A DNA stretch of 64,000 nucleotides from Odontesthes bonariensis (GCF_027942865.1 NC_134510.1:25785209-25849208); one strand, 5' to 3'. Positions 12,178 through 42,817 are shown, counted from the stretch's first letter. Made by a program: numbers and translations. Notes: generated by a model not told the origin, from the sequence alone.

Positions 12178-12417
12178 GTCTTAACCAGGGACGTCCAAAG
12201 TTGGTCCTTGAGGGCCGCTGTCCTGCAGGTTTTAGATGTTTCCCTGCTTCAACACAACTGATTCAGATCAATGCATCATTAGCAGGCTTGCGCAGAACTT
12301 GACAATCTTTTGAAGAGATCCATTTCATCTGATTTAGGTGTGTTGAAGCAGGGAAACAACTAAAAACTGCAGGACAGCAGCCCTCGAGGACCGACTTTGG
12401 ACGTCCCTGGTCTAAAC
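12178..12417. mobile_element. hAT-type nonautonomous element (MITE) with target-site duplication
   Basis: The element runs 12186-12409 (224 bp). Its ends are long inverted repeats of about 72 bp, both beginning CAGGGACGTCCAAAGT when read inward, with only a few differences. It is flanked by gtcttaac (12178-12185) and gtctaaac (12410-12417), an 8-bp direct repeat with one mismatch, the target-site length made by hAT transposases. No open frame for a transposase exists inside. The text resembles a widespread fish repeat beginning with a gtccaaa-type end, recognised from general familiarity. Confidence 0.85.
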
Positions 12418-13112
12418 CTAACCGAAGAGTAGGTGAAAATGAATCTTAAAAAAAAACAAAAAAAAAACATGAATAGCCAATGTGTTTTCAAGCAAATGCT
12501 CTGGTGTGTGCATCGCTGGACTCTCATCTATGACATCTGACTTTTTTACCACTGTGAGACTATACTTTGGTTTTTAGTTTCACTACATTTGTTCCAGTCC
12601 TTGTTCTAAATCACGTCATATTTTTATGGGGTTTTTTGCAAATTCTTTTTTCTTTCACTATTTGGTTGGGTACATTCATCAAAACTTGTCAGATTTAGTC
12701 CCAAAAAACACTTAAGTTTAAAACAAACAAGCAGAATTCGGGCGTTAGATCCAGCCTTTCAAGAAGCTGCACACTCTTTGCAAAATGCACCTCTTGTCAC
12801 AAGGTGGGAGTGATACCTCGTTTCCACAAAGACTTATGATGTGTCCTTATCACACGGGCTGTCCCCTGTAATGTTCAAATTAAAGAAATGCTTTATGTTT
12901 TAAGGATGGAAGACTTAATGCAGCCATAGGAGAGAGACTGGCATTGGGTGTAGCCATTTTGTGAAATGTATTTTTGTAATATGTTTGCACAACAAACACA
13001 GTAAGCGATTTCTGTCAACATGGTCAAGCAGTACGTATGTTTGCTTGTTGGCTGATTTGGAAGCACTTGTGCTTTGTTACCTTTCACTTTGCTTGATTAA
13101 TACGTTGTATAT

Positions 13113-13140
13113 AGATATGATCATAAAAATGATCATATCT
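13113..13140. repeat. Perfect inverted repeat, 12-bp arms, 4-base loop
   Basis: agatatgatcat, then aaaa, then atgatcatatct. The arms pair perfectly and the match stops at both outer edges. Confidence 0.95.
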
Positions 13141-13452
13141 TATGGGGAAGGAAAGAGAAAGTGACTTTATTGGGAGGAACTGAATTCCCCTCACATGGTA
13201 AACTACATTTTGGACTGAGTGGATGCATTTAGCGTGAGTTTAAAAGTCACTTTGGCCATATTTGTAGTGACTTTTTGCAATATCTGTTATTTCAAATGTG
13301 GTTTTGTGCCAAATTCGAACCAGTTTAATTTCCTAATCATTATACCACACAATACCAAACGCCCACATACATTCCACTGTTTATTTTATCATGTCGTAGG
13401 CTGTTTCTTTTTTTTATACCTGATAAATAGGATTTTCTGAAAGCTTAAATCT

Positions 13453-13472
13453 TGTTAAAAAGCTTTTTAACA
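13453..13472. repeat. Perfect 20-bp palindrome
   Basis: tgttaaaaag followed directly by its reverse complement ctttttaaca. No loop and no extension. Confidence 0.95.
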
Positions 13473-13839
13473 GTGGGCAGATACGTTTTCACCTGGTTTT
13501 ATCGAAAAGAAATGGATTGAGACTTGACCTATTAGTCTTAGTGCATAAAAAGAAGTATCACAAGGTTGGTAGGAGGCTCTGTGTGTCCAAAGACCGCCTT
13601 GTAATAAAAACTATGAGTCCCAATTATCCACAGAATAATATTTTTCAACTTACTTAATACAAATTGCAGATCAGAAAAAAATATTTAATACACATAGTGG
13701 AGATTTTTATTGGAATGAATGGATTGCTGGTTGATTTATTATTTTACCTACGCAAAGCTGTGAAAATTAGATGTAGAAGCAGGTGTTTAAGATAATACTT
13801 AATAATAGTTTCTACTGACATGAAATATCAATCATATAC

Positions 13840-13893
13840 TTGCATAAGCAGTTTGAAGGAGCCCCAAACCACTCCTCCAAACTGTTTATGCAA
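13840..13893. repeat. Hairpin, 22-bp arms with 10-base loop
   Basis: Arm 13840-13861 (ttgcataagcagtttgaagg and two more bases) pairs with 13872-13893 with two differences, one of which is a G-U wobble in RNA of the + strand. The loop is ccccaaacca. The stem is shorter than a typical pre-miRNA, so a miRNA is possible but not favoured. Confidence 0.6.
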
Positions 13894-14739
13894 ACATTCG
13901 CTTTGTTAAATGTGAAAATGCTCTTTTAAGTATTTTGGTCAGTCACTCGGGTTGGGTTGTATCAGCATGAATGCGAGATTTGATAACATGTTGTTTTGCT
14001 GGCATGATGCTGCATCAGGGCTGTGCTCATAGCTTGTTAGGGCTGCGCATGTGGACAAAAACTCAGTCACTGCCAGTTTAAAGTTCCCAAAATGTTTATG
14101 AATCATAGTCCTTAAAGCAAAATATCTCAGTTTAAACAAGCAATATTTTCCTCTTTTTTTCTCAACTTTGTTGAGAACAATACACATACCTTTTTTAAGC
14201 ACGATGCCAGAGTAACACACTATAGAGCCAGTTTTTATTCTCATGGGACAGAAAAACAAATTCTGGCACTTAAGTGTAATGTACAAAAAGTGTAAATGAT
14301 GTCATAAAGACTGCATGTATTACTAAATGCATTATTGCAGTAAACATCACTCCAGATGTTTGAGTGTCCGTGTCTTTACCACACAGATTTTACTTGATTT
14401 ACGTAGCTTTCTCATATTTGTTCATCTGGCTTTTCATATCAGGACCATTTGCTGTTGCAGTGAGAGGCAGGTCAGCAGTAACATAAAGATGGAGAGCAGG
14501 CTTATTTGCTTCGGCATTGAGAGTTTGTAGGCCATGTTGACAGACCCTGATTGCCTGCCAAATGTCTCATCTGACTGACGTGGAAGTTTGTTGCTCTCTT
14601 CCAAAAACGCAGCAGACCACATTTTATTGAAAAGGTAAATAGAAGCGCTCCCCAACAGAAAACCGATACTGGCAAACAGCGCCAATTTGGTTCTGAGCAG
14701 ACAAATTTAATAGGCAGATATGATTACTACAGACACCAC

Positions 14740-14960
14740 TTCTCCCCTGATTCCACAAACAACAGTTAGGCAAGTCAATTTGCCTTAATTTCATTGGAGG
14801 AGAAAGCCCGCCTGCCAGATTGAAGTCGCTGCTCGATGTGAACGAGCGATCGTTAGAATATAATGGATGCGTGAAATTGGTAAAGTGCTGATTATTCCCC
14901 CAAAAAAGATTCTATCGGTGGAGAATTTTCTGTTTCATTAATCCATGGTCAGAAAAGAAT
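14740..14960. promoter_or_regulatory. Possible conserved noncoding element
   Basis: A non-repetitive block, balanced in composition, holding several homeodomain- and POU-like cores (cattaatcc, ttaatttcattgg) and CpGs (gaacgagcgatcg) in otherwise AT-rich DNA. This is an impression from texture only; no alignment was possible. Confidence 0.2.
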
Positions 14961-15744
14961 AGCAGAGCCATCTGTAGATTGAATAAAAAAGAGAATGGGG
15001 GTAATGTTGGGAAAAAACTGGGAGACAGATTTTGGTTTAAAGGGTGTCTTCCTCAGTTTTCTAATGTCCCTTTGCTTTTAATCATTCAAGCCAAATGTGT
15101 CTTTTTGCTTCGTGTGTACTTTTCGGTTTACACGCTTAATGCATCATTGGCTTGCTGCACACCAGCTTCCCCTCCCCACTCACTCTTATGATTAAACACT
15201 GGAAAGCATGCTTCCATGGGCATGCATAACCACACTGATGCAGACACTTTAGAGTTACAAGTGCTTACTCATCTTGCCGCATGGGGAGGAAAGGTTGGGA
15301 GCCATTCGTTTTATTTTTCAATGCACTTATTACTTTGAGTGCATCATAGACAGCTCTTATTTTTGTTGCCCTCTCTCTGTCTTTCTGGGCAAGGACATCT
15401 TCCTCATTTATTTGTGACAACAACAGAACAAGAACATGACTCATCCAAGATAAGACTGATGAAGAGTGAGAGTCTTATGGGCCAGAAAATGATGGCAGCG
15501 GAGGCAATTCCATAGAGGAAGGTCTGCTGGTGGTTTGTGTGAAGGAAAGCCCCATATCATTTCCAATCAGCTGCTGCTTCTGCATGACTAATGCTGAAAT
15601 GACATATATCATTGTCAGATAGGGCATGTTCACACAGCTGTTTCTTTTTTCCCTCTAAAATAAAGACACACAATGATAGCCTCCAACACACACATGCTCT
15701 TCTGCACACTAGCTCACTCTTATCTTGCTGGCTGACACCATTTT

Positions 15745-15845
15745 GCTCTCTAACAATCTTGCTAATTATAATTGTTAATTAATTCTCTGCCAGTGTCCTC
15801 ATCAGGAGACTAATAACCTACATTTCCATTAATTAGACCTTCAAC
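15745..15845. promoter_or_regulatory. Possible conserved element with a TAATTA cluster
   Basis: Contains gctaattataattgttaatt, then ccattaattagacc: at least four homeodomain-type TAAT cores in about 100 bases. Conservation untested. Confidence 0.2.
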
Positions 15846-16462
15846 CCTTCGCTCCCTCTCTCAGTCTCTGCGTCCCTCACCAATCCACCCCTTCATCCCT
15901 GCCTGCCCGCCTCTCTGCTCCTGCCTGCTGCTCTCCTCTCACAGGATCATCCAAAGACCACATACACATAGGCCGTGAATAATTGTGAGCGTGTGTACTT
16001 GTATTACTGACATTGAAAGGACAAACATTTGTTCACACTCTCGGTCTGATGAGACTAAAGTCCCATTTTGGAGGAAAATCCAGGGAGTTTTTAAGGTTGA
16101 AGGAATAGTTGGGCATCTTGGAAAAGATGCATTGCTTTCCCACTGCAAGTCAGATTTGAATGTTACATGATTTCCACTTACATCATACCTTTTTGTTTTA
16201 CCTTAGATCGGTTCTACACAGTGTTGATAGTGTTTGATAGTGTTGAGTGTTCAGAATGTGTTGAGACAAAAACACACCCTCAGATAGCACAGATAACTGT
16301 GGTGAAGTTGCCATGCAAGAACTCATCTGCCATCAGGTGCAACTTGCGTTTCAAGACTCTTTGGCATGTGGAGTGGTCCAGGATCACCAGCTTTATAATT
16401 AGTGGACAATCAGTTCAACTTTAACCACTGCCATTCTAAATATGAAACTGGTTCCAGCTACT

Positions 16463-16780
16463 GGTTAGCTCAGCTTAACATAAAGCATGAAAACAGAGAG
16501 AAACAGATTGCCTGATTCTCTAAACATCACAAATGAACATGTTACAGTGATCCAAGTCTCCTCAGGTTACCTGACAACATGATCTGACTTTAAAACTGTT
16601 TGGTAACTAACTTCCAGAAAACAGCAAGTCATTTTTATTCTTTGGCTTTTACATAGAGTAAATATGATATAGTGTTTGTTGAGAGCTTCAGAGTTGCAGC
16701 GTAGTTGTTTATGTCACTGACAGATGGAGCGAGGGTCTTACATTTTCAGTTGTTTTTGCTGAGCTAAGCTAAGACATTTG
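16463..16780. mobile_element. Diverged MITE-like repeat, family A
   Basis: Begins ttagctcagcttaacataaa and ends near gctgagctaagctaagac, which read inward on the other strand as gtcttagcttagctcagc; the ends are therefore inverted repeats. The 5' part (ataaag, then gaaaacagagagaaacag) is familiar as a dispersed repeat of percomorph fish. Related copies lie at about 36139-36210 (minus orientation) and 60755-61000. Confidence 0.55.
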
Positions 16781-16944
16781 CTTGCTCCAGCTCGATATCA
16801 AACATTTTTCACTTAGAAGCACATTTACAGTTCCTGTGGATACATTAAACTACCATTTACTGCCTTTTTTCTTTTCCTTTCTTTCTTTTCCTTTCTAAAA
16901 ATGACTAAAACCTAGTGTGCGTCAGTCTGCTTATGTAGCTAAAG

Positions 16945-17179
16945 CAGTGGCCCTCAAACCTTTTAAGACACAAACCCCCCTTCAAAGGTAATCAAAAGGT
17001 TACACACTCCCATATTCAAATTTCTTTCATATCATTAATATTTAAAGGGGAGGCAACTAATAATAAATGTTTAGAAAAAAGAATTTCGGTGAAATACTGG
17101 GTAGGAGAGCAGCATCAGCAATCTCTTCCTTCTCATATAGATCATACATTAATTCAGTCCCCCAGTGTGAAAACCCCTG
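16945..17179. mobile_element. hAT/Charlie-like nonautonomous element, degenerate
   Basis: The left end cagtggccctcaaacc and the right end, read inward on the minus strand as caggggttttcacactgg, both resemble the Charlie-type end CAGTGGTTCTCAAAC. Flanking 8-mers (agctaaag and ctctataa) do not match well, so the duplication has decayed or the ends are slightly misplaced. Confidence 0.5.
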
Positions 17180-17360
17180 CTCTATAAACCACAGAAAAGA
17201 TAAGATACAAGAACTATTGATGCCAGTATTGTCTCATGGTGTATATGTTCTCCTGATATGGTGCAATTCTAAAGATAGTCAGAGTTTTCACTGAAATCAT
17301 ATTCGGGCTTGTTAGTGTTAAAGCGTTTACACGCTGTCCCCCCATATGATTAACCAGTTT

Positions 17361-17388
17361 GTGTGTGTGTGTATGCGTGTGTGTGTGT
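17361..17388. repeat. (GT)n microsatellite
   Basis: GT dinucleotides interrupted once by atgc in the middle. Confidence 0.9.
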
Positions 17389-19368
17389 AAGCAATCAGTG
17401 GACAACCATCTCCCATCTCTCATGGAGGCTACCCTTCCCATCAGACTTAGCTGACCTGGTTTCAGTGCAGAGTGGAGCTGTGTTATCATGTCACCACCGC
17501 TCTGATCTCAAACCATTGAAATACCCTGAACATCCTGTAATTACACTATTGCAGAACAGATCAGCGATGCTATTTATTTTACAGACCTGTTGATCCTTTA
17601 GTCATCTGGATCAGCTGCAAACTTCAGTTTATTTCCGAGCTTAGCTGTGCTTCACCAGCTATTTCTTGGACTCTTAACCTTTGAAGTTATCTTTTCTTTT
17701 CTTTCACGCTGAACTCCCTCTCTTCTCCCTCTGTCTGGAAAGAGGAAGTGGGCGAGGGTTGGCACTTGCATGTCCATACTGTACTGATTGTGGCAAAATG
17801 GCAGCTTCTGTCTCATCCGTCCTCCTTCCTCTACCTCCCTCACCCTCTCCTGAGAGAAGTAACCCAGATTTCAAAATGAATCGCTGCCTGTTCCCCTCAA
17901 TCTTTCTTCTCTCTCTCTTCCTCTTCTTCTATTTTTTCCTCCCTCTCTTTCTCTCTGCATCTTCCATCCTCTTCCTCATAAAAACAGAATCAATCTTGGA
18001 AAGAGAATACCACCTCTCTATCTCATCCTCCTCCTCGCCCAGCCTCTGGGTTAACGGATATATACCACTTCACTACTCTATCTTTGGTTCTTAGAAAGCT
18101 TGAATCTCTTAAATTCTTTGTTGGGTGCATTTAAAGTTTTAATTTAGTCATTTTTTATTTCCTGAGCCGAAGCTTCTCTCCTAGCTACTGCTTCTCTTGG
18201 TTTCTCTGTTTTTTTCCCTTCTTGTTCTCTTTTTGAGGTGACCAGCTACAGGTGGGACTCCTTAGCTTGTCACTGAGTGAGACGAAGAGAGGAGGAGAGG
18301 AAGTGGGGAAGGCTGTCTTTTGGTCGAGACTTTCCTGTAAATTTACCACAAATTCAGGTATTCAGGCTTCATTTTCTTTACCATGGGCAAAAGTTTTATC
18401 TTGCATTTATTTCACCTTTTTTTGTCTAACACTGTCATTTTTCCTTTCACACTTCCTTTTATCTTTTTTTGACTGCTTTGCTCTGACTTCTCTGCTGAGA
18501 CGCCATTCTTTTACCACTTTATTTTTCTGCCATTGGTTTTTGCTATGTTTTTTTTATTTATTTATTCATCAAATCCCTGTTGGTGTTTCATTTATCATTC
18601 AGTGCTGTGAAAATCTTGAACATAGACTCTCCTGCTAATATTTGCCATTTTGCACTTTTCCAAGCACATCTCAGTCCCTGCAGTGATAAAAATGTTATTC
18701 TAGTCCAAACTTTTATGCAGAAATGGGATTAATTGCTAATAGGGGCAGGCAGGGAGATGAGAGAGGGTGCAGGCTCTAATACTGGAGCAGCTGGTGGGGG
18801 TGTTGTTGACGTGGCAACAGGAGGTAGTTGACATAACGACCAGGGGGTGGGTGGGGGTAGCCGTAGCTGGCAGGGAGATGGAGATATAAGGGGTGCACAG
18901 ATAGGGAGATGTAGGCAGGATGAACAGGCAGTATGTGGGACACAGTGCGTTGCAGTAATGGTTTAGTGTCTCAAGTCTCTTAAGAGACTTCTGTCTCCGT
19001 ATGTAAATTAACCTTCCTGTCTCCTTCATTATACCCATCGTTTCTCTTTTCTCTCTTTCTACCTACTGTTTTCCCTGTGCTCCTTCCATCTCCTTCTGCA
19101 CCTCTGATCCATTCATCCCTTCTTGATTTTTCTCTTTATCACATCACTCCTTTGCTGCTACCTACCCTACATCTCATGTGCCATTAATACAACCCCTGTC
19201 TCTTCCATGACCCATTACACTTTCCATTCATTCTCCTCCCGCTCCTCCTCCTTGTCCTTGCCTTTTCCCTTCTCTCTCCCATGTTCAAGGTCTTTCGCCT
19301 GTAAGACCTCCTTAGACTGTCGTCCACTCCCCCTCTCCCTTCTCTCACCTCTCTGTGCTGCAGCCATC

Positions 19369-37498
<18,130 letters not shown>

Positions 37499-39060
37499 AA
37501 ATGGCTCCCAAACCTGTTTCTCCAAAAGTCCCCAATAATTCTTCAATAGTAGTTTTATAGCAGAGAATTTGAGCATGGGAACTAGCAGCGTGTATTACAC
37601 CTCTCATAACCAAATTCTGACGTTTACATGAAAAAGCCAAGACACCTTGACACTCACGCACTCTCCTTGACGTTTGCATGTACAAGTTACAGCATGTGTG
37701 TTGACACTACAAAACAAAGCCAGTATTATGGATTGCCACCTTGTAGTTTTTTATAAGACATCTCTTAACTTGATGTAAGAGTACTCTAGTGCCAACTTGA
37801 TAAATTAATTTCATTGCATGCAGCTAGTTTTTATTGTACTAGTCATCCAAGGAAGACTAATCTGTTTAACTTTTTCCATTCATTTTACTAAAGTTATCCT
37901 CTGTTGTGCGTAGCTGCAGTTTACAAGTTCAGTTTTCCTTGTCAAGTTGTCCTACAGCTATACAGATAATATGGTATGGAAAACAAAACTCCATTTCATC
38001 ATTTACCATTGAAAAGGTTTGTTTAAGGGTCTTTTTTTTTATGTTAAACAGTATGCACAATACAATAACACAGCATCAACAGCAATAAGCTGTGTCTACT
38101 AGCTTTAGCTATATGACACTTCGACGATTAAGCAAACTGAGCTGATTGTAATGTTTCACTTATTTATTTTTTTAAGTATGATATAGGCATTAAAACGCCC
38201 AAGACAGACTCCACTGGCCTGCCTCAACTTCTCAGTTTAATGTCCAAACAGTGACCTCAGCTGATCCATTGAGATGCGTTAACAACGCAGTGGGCACAAT
38301 GTGACAGTGAATGTAAGCAACAGCACTGACCCGCCAGCTAAGGCTCACGCTGTTTGACTCTGCTGTCACTGGAAGGAGGTCCTCACATTAGACATGATGT
38401 AAATAATTGTATATCATGTCTTTTCTATAACTGTGTGAAAAAAACTAGGCTTATCCAGGCTGCAACTTAATGCCCTTCTTTAACTGCAGAGATTATTTTT
38501 GGTGCAGCTTTAGAGAAAAAAGGCCTCTTCATACTTCCAAAAACAAGAGGCTTGTTAGCTTATACAGGAACATATACTTATGTTTTTAGTGGCATATACC
38601 AGGGAGCTTTTATTTGCTGTGTAATGACATGGTCACAGCATTGATTGCGAGTAATTAGAAGTGAGGCTCAATGAGACTGTTCAATACATGGAAAAAATAC
38701 TAGCAGTGCTGTCATTTAAACCTGTCTGTACAGGGCAGGTGGCTGCAAAATCCCAGCACACTCATCTTATAAACACAGAAATATAGTTTATATAAATATA
38801 GTAATTATTTGAATTGATTATCATATTCTGTGTAGGCAAAATCATGCTTAAAGTGGAGATGTGATTGCCCCTTACTTGTGGCCTGCTCTAAAAGTTTATT
38901 TTAGCTGAGCTGGAATCAAATGTCACGACACACAATCCTTCAGTATAATGAATACAGTATATGATGATCAACAGTAGGTAATAGACAATGTATGTGCTTG
39001 TTAGTTTAGTTAACTTTTTGTTTTCATGTGCTGGAAAATTGAAAATAAACTGACTGAGAG
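37499..39060 (+). other. prkcg: Probable prkcg 3' UTR
   Basis: About 1.55 kb with no coding content, ending near an AATAAA at 39044-39049. The 3' end is inferred from the signal only. Confidence 0.5.
39044..39049 (+). terminator. Candidate poly(A) signal AATAAA of prkcg
   Basis: Canonical hexamer about 1.55 kb past the stop, followed by a gtgtct-containing GT-rich stretch within 40 bases. Confidence 0.4.
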
Positions 39061-39887
39061 AAGTCATGAAACAATAACGTTGGCGTGTCTCATTCTGTGA
39101 TATTGTCTGAAGCTGCTGAGAAACTGACACACACCACCTCCTGCTTTGCCTTCGCCACACGCCTCTCCGTCACTCCCTCACTTTCACACATGCTCGCACG
39201 ATTAAAAAAAAGTGCAATCTGCAGCATGTGCACGCTCTCTCGTACACACAAGAAGAAGATGCTGACCCTTCTGTTCGCTGTGGGACTGTAGTTGTCGAAC
39301 CAGCAAAACCACCTCTCAGTCATCTCCCTTCGTCCTCCTCCTCCTTTTCTGAAACAGCCTCTCACTTTCTTCTCCTCCCCCTCCAGCCCCCCCACCCCAT
39401 TATCAAGATGGGACTAATATCCCCGTGGAGATCTGAGTTATAACAAGTTGACCTTCACATTAAAATCTCATCAACTTCCCATCTCCCTCCCTACCTCCCT
39501 CTCTTCTTTTCTCTCCGCCCTTCATGTCTCTTCCTCACTGTTTGTCTGTCAGTCCTCCACTGTTAATGCTTTACTGAATTATTTTATGTCATGCTCTATT
39601 AATCATGCTGTCAGATTTGATTGTTGTTTAAAGTACTTGTTGAGATGCCCCCTGTTGTCAACTCTTGATGTCTTGTCTTTTCGTTCCCCTTTACGTGACT
39701 ATAATGATCTGTTTCATGCCTATGCTTTATGTTAACTTCTGATGGTTTTCAACCAGTGAACGTGTGAGATGGACGGAGAGAGTAACCCTTATTAAATCTA
39801 TATTGGTTCATTGTTCAATCTTAAGACATTCAACTTTAATATAAAGGTGTACTTCAACTGGCAAACATCCCACTGTTAAGATTATTA

Positions 39888-39916
39888 TAGATAGATAGAT
39901 AGATAGATAGATAGAT
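39888..39916. repeat. (GATA)n microsatellite
   Basis: Seven GATA units. Confidence 0.95.
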
Positions 39917-40158
39917 TTAATTGATCGATTGATTGAATGAGTGCATAGCCCACAGCAAATAAAACTTGAAATGATGTTTTCTGAAAATAGAAATTCTCTC
40001 AATTCATCTGATGTTGATTCTCAGCCTTAGCAACCTCGGCTGCTTCTGTCTCTGTGAAACTGAGCCTCCACCGCTCACTGGTTGGAGTTGTGCGTGCACT
40101 CCATCATTCCCTGTCACTGTGACATGATATCATCCCTCTTCTTCCGCACTACCTCCTC

Positions 40159-40211
40159 TTTCTCTATCACTCTATCTATCTATCTCTCACTATCTCTCTA
40201 TCTATCTCTAT
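40159..40211. repeat. (TCTA)n/(TCTC)n imperfect microsatellite
   Basis: Mixed tcta and tctc units in a longer pyrimidine-rich tract. Confidence 0.85.
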
Positions 40212-41249
40212 CCTCATCTGCCTCTATCTTTCTTCAATCTCTCATTCTCACACCCTTCTTCTCTGACTCTCTCTCTCGTGCCCTGAGGTCAGAGTGCTGT
40301 AGACTATTGATATCGTTACTAAAAATATAGGATTCCTCTACCAGGCAGCTAAAAATAGAGTAAAGGGACACAGACCACAGGAGACAAACGGAGGAAGGGG
40401 CAGGAGGAGAGAAGCACACTTGCTTTACACACTTACTGGTCTTCAACTGCACCCATAACGTGAGGTTAAATCAAAGTGTTTCTTCACTCTGATTCTTTAA
40501 AAGTATATGATGGCATGTGATGAACTGTGTTTTTGCTTGGCGCTCATACTTTACTTTGTGCTTATGACCTTCTTCTTTTCTGCAGTTCAGACTCACACAG
40601 TGCCATCTCTCTCTTTGCTTCATTGTTTATGACTGTATATTTATTTTATTTATGGCCATTCTGTTTATTTTTCTCATTCTTTTTTCCTTTAAAAAGTCTT
40701 GCTGAAATAGAAAATTGCTTCTACAAAGGCATCCTAGCTGTTTAAGCCCAGTTTAAGAGGTTATGGCATGTATAAACGTATAAATGTATAAACGTAGCAA
40801 CTATATAAAGTATCCTACTATCCTATGAGGGTTAGACTATGGTACTGTCAAAACTTACAGTGATGCTAAAGGTGATAAATAAGACAAGTTTTTCTTACAA
40901 ACTTTGTTGATAGAAATATTACTTTAATCTAGAGAAAATTATATAAAAATATTACATTTTTCAATGAAACCCAAACAGTTACTTATATAGTAGGTTATGG
41001 TCAGATATAATAGGTTTCAAATTGACACAATTGCCTTATATTGGTTAACATTTGAAGAAAGAAAAGGATTACAGCACAAATAGCTTCAACTAATAAAAGC
41101 AAAACGATAAATGTATGAAAGAAAGCTACTTAGAGAGCAATAAATATGATGAGATACTGTGGTTTGACGTGCCCCCCCCACACTCACGCACACCATCTCC
41201 CTCCCTCTCCAACACTTCTCCCTCCTGCTCCCGCAACAGTATCTCTCTT

Positions 41250-41501
41250 TTAGTAGCCAAAGTAGCTCAGTGAACGATCCACCGCAGTGCCTGGGACAGA
41301 CTGGGTGAAAGAGGGAGTGAAAAGGGATTTATGGGATGGGCAGAGGGGCTTAAAGGTAAAAACGCAGAGGAGTGAAGGAGAGTAAGAGAAGAGGAGCAAA
41401 GGGAAGAAAGAGGGGAGGAGAGAAAGAGACCAAAATCCAGTAAGCCTCCCTGGTGTGGGGTTTCTTGGCTACTGACGTGTGCGCACGACTCGCGTGGCAC
41501 T
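41250..41501 (+). other. cacng7: Putative cacng7 5' UTR exon
   Basis: The first coding exon of cacng7 is preceded directly by a splice acceptor, so an untranslated exon must lie upstream. This block ends in a strong donor, gcact|gtgagt (GT at 41502-41503), preceded by CpG-rich sequence (tgacgtgtgcgcacgactcg). The left edge is a guess. It contains one arm of the 55-bp inverted repeat. Confidence 0.35.
41426..41480 (+). repeat. Inverted repeat, left arm (55 bp)
   Basis: The reverse complement of 44388-44442 with a single mismatch (T at 41441). Matching stops abruptly at both ends. The arm lies inside the putative cacng7 5' UTR exon, close to its donor. Confidence 0.95.
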
Positions 41502-42817
41502 GTGAGTATTTCTCCCTCTGAATACCTGTTTTCTTGGCAGCAATTGTAATGATGACTCAGTTATTTAAAATGTACGTATGTGTGTGAGAGAGAGTGGCGA
41601 AAGCTGTGAAAAGAGCTGAATTTATAACGCGTCCTCGCGTCGTGTTTGAGAGCGCACAGAAAAATGATTTTGACATTACAGCCAAGTCTTTAAGCAGCTC
41701 TCTTTTTTTCAACATTTCATTCCAGTATCCCCGAATTTTCCATCTGAGACGTTTACACGTTTCTTACTTTGTGTTTATCATCTCAAAACTCCGCGTGTGA
41801 GTGTATGACATTAGGAGGGGGGCACTACACAAGCCTATGCGCATATCGCTGCCTCGTTCAGTCTTGGTCTCGGGTACAGATCTCGTTTTACATACATGTA
41901 GTTGACAGAAATGACAGTGTGGATGTTCAACTCTCCGCTGTGCTGCGTGAAAGGGGTGCGAGTTTTACACGAATGTGGCTGCGCAGATAAAAAGCAAACC
42001 CACCCACTGAGTCATAATTAGTCCTCATGAAGTCATTTATTTCTCAGTGAGTGATTTCATCGATCTTCTCCGGCTGATTTTGAGACGCTGAACAGTGAGT
42101 GCTGGTTAGTTGAGCACACCTTTTAGTTCTGTGTAGGCGCATTCCCGACATGCACGTCCACGTTGGGTACTCCTTCCATTTTTTGGGCCAAGGTCTTTCC
42201 CTGTATATCTTCACCACTCCTTCCTCTGTTCCTGTCTTTTAAAAAAAATCTTTCCAAACATAGTTCTCCTCTTCCTATGCTCCTCTCTGTGCATGGATGC
42301 TTTTCACATCTTTGTATCCTCTTTCTCTGGGTGTCTCCCTTCCCTGAGAGGCTTACAGGAGATGTCGGTCTGTAGATCGTAATAGATAAGAGTGAATTAA
42401 ACCTTTTGTCGCCCTTGTGGCTCCTATCAAACCAATTCAATTGCCTCGTTGCTTTATATGATGGAGCTGGGGGGACTGTCTCGGGGCGCTAAAATGTAAT
42501 TTGTTATCACAAATCGAACAGAGAAACAGATTTTTCCCACTTTTTGCTCAACCTGACCCCCCCACGCACACACAAATACAGCTAAATATAGCTGCTACAA
42601 CTCGTGAATAAACGTTCTGGGATTAATTTTGCCCAATGTTATGGGTAAAAAAGAAAAGCATCTATTTGCAGCTTTAATTACATTTTAGAGAAATCTAGAT
42701 GTAATTGGTTCCTCCTTTGCTTTGTTTCACCTCTACCAAGTTGAATTTAATTGAGTTAAGTAGTTTTTGCTGTTTGTTTTTCTATTTTATTGTATTTTCT
42801 ATGAATGGGGAGATTAT

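Larger units (their letters stand above)
4191..19363. other. Intergenic or upstream region between grin2d and prkcg
   Basis: About 15 kb in which I find no convincing coding exon on either strand; the short open frames are AT-rich and unlike any family I know. It contains microsatellites (an AT-rich TA tract at 6186-6240, TGA repeats at 6785-6815, GT repeats at 17361-17388), two hAT-like elements, a MITE-like repeat at 16463-16780, palindromes, a hairpin, and two A+T-rich homeodomain-motif blocks that may be conserved elements. It may also hold a prkcg 5' UTR exon and promoter, because the first prkcg coding exon is preceded by a good splice acceptor. A TATA box or CpG island was not identified. 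Confidence 0.6.
39061..41250. other. Intergenic DNA between prkcg and cacng7
   Basis: No coding exon seen. Pyrimidine-rich and microsatellite-rich: GATA repeats at 39888-39916 and TCTA/TCTC repeats at about 40159-40211. It presumably contains the cacng7 promoter at its right-hand end. Confidence 0.55.

Noticed and set aside
13840..13893. Calling the hairpin a microRNA gene
   Set aside because: Stem of 22 bp without the usual lower stem; no seed I recognise. Reported only as a hairpin.
19123..19368. In-frame upstream ATG that would add 82 residues to PKC gamma
   Set aside because: The added residues are unlike any PKC, and the segment ends in a classic pyrimidine tract plus AG, so it reads as intron or UTR.
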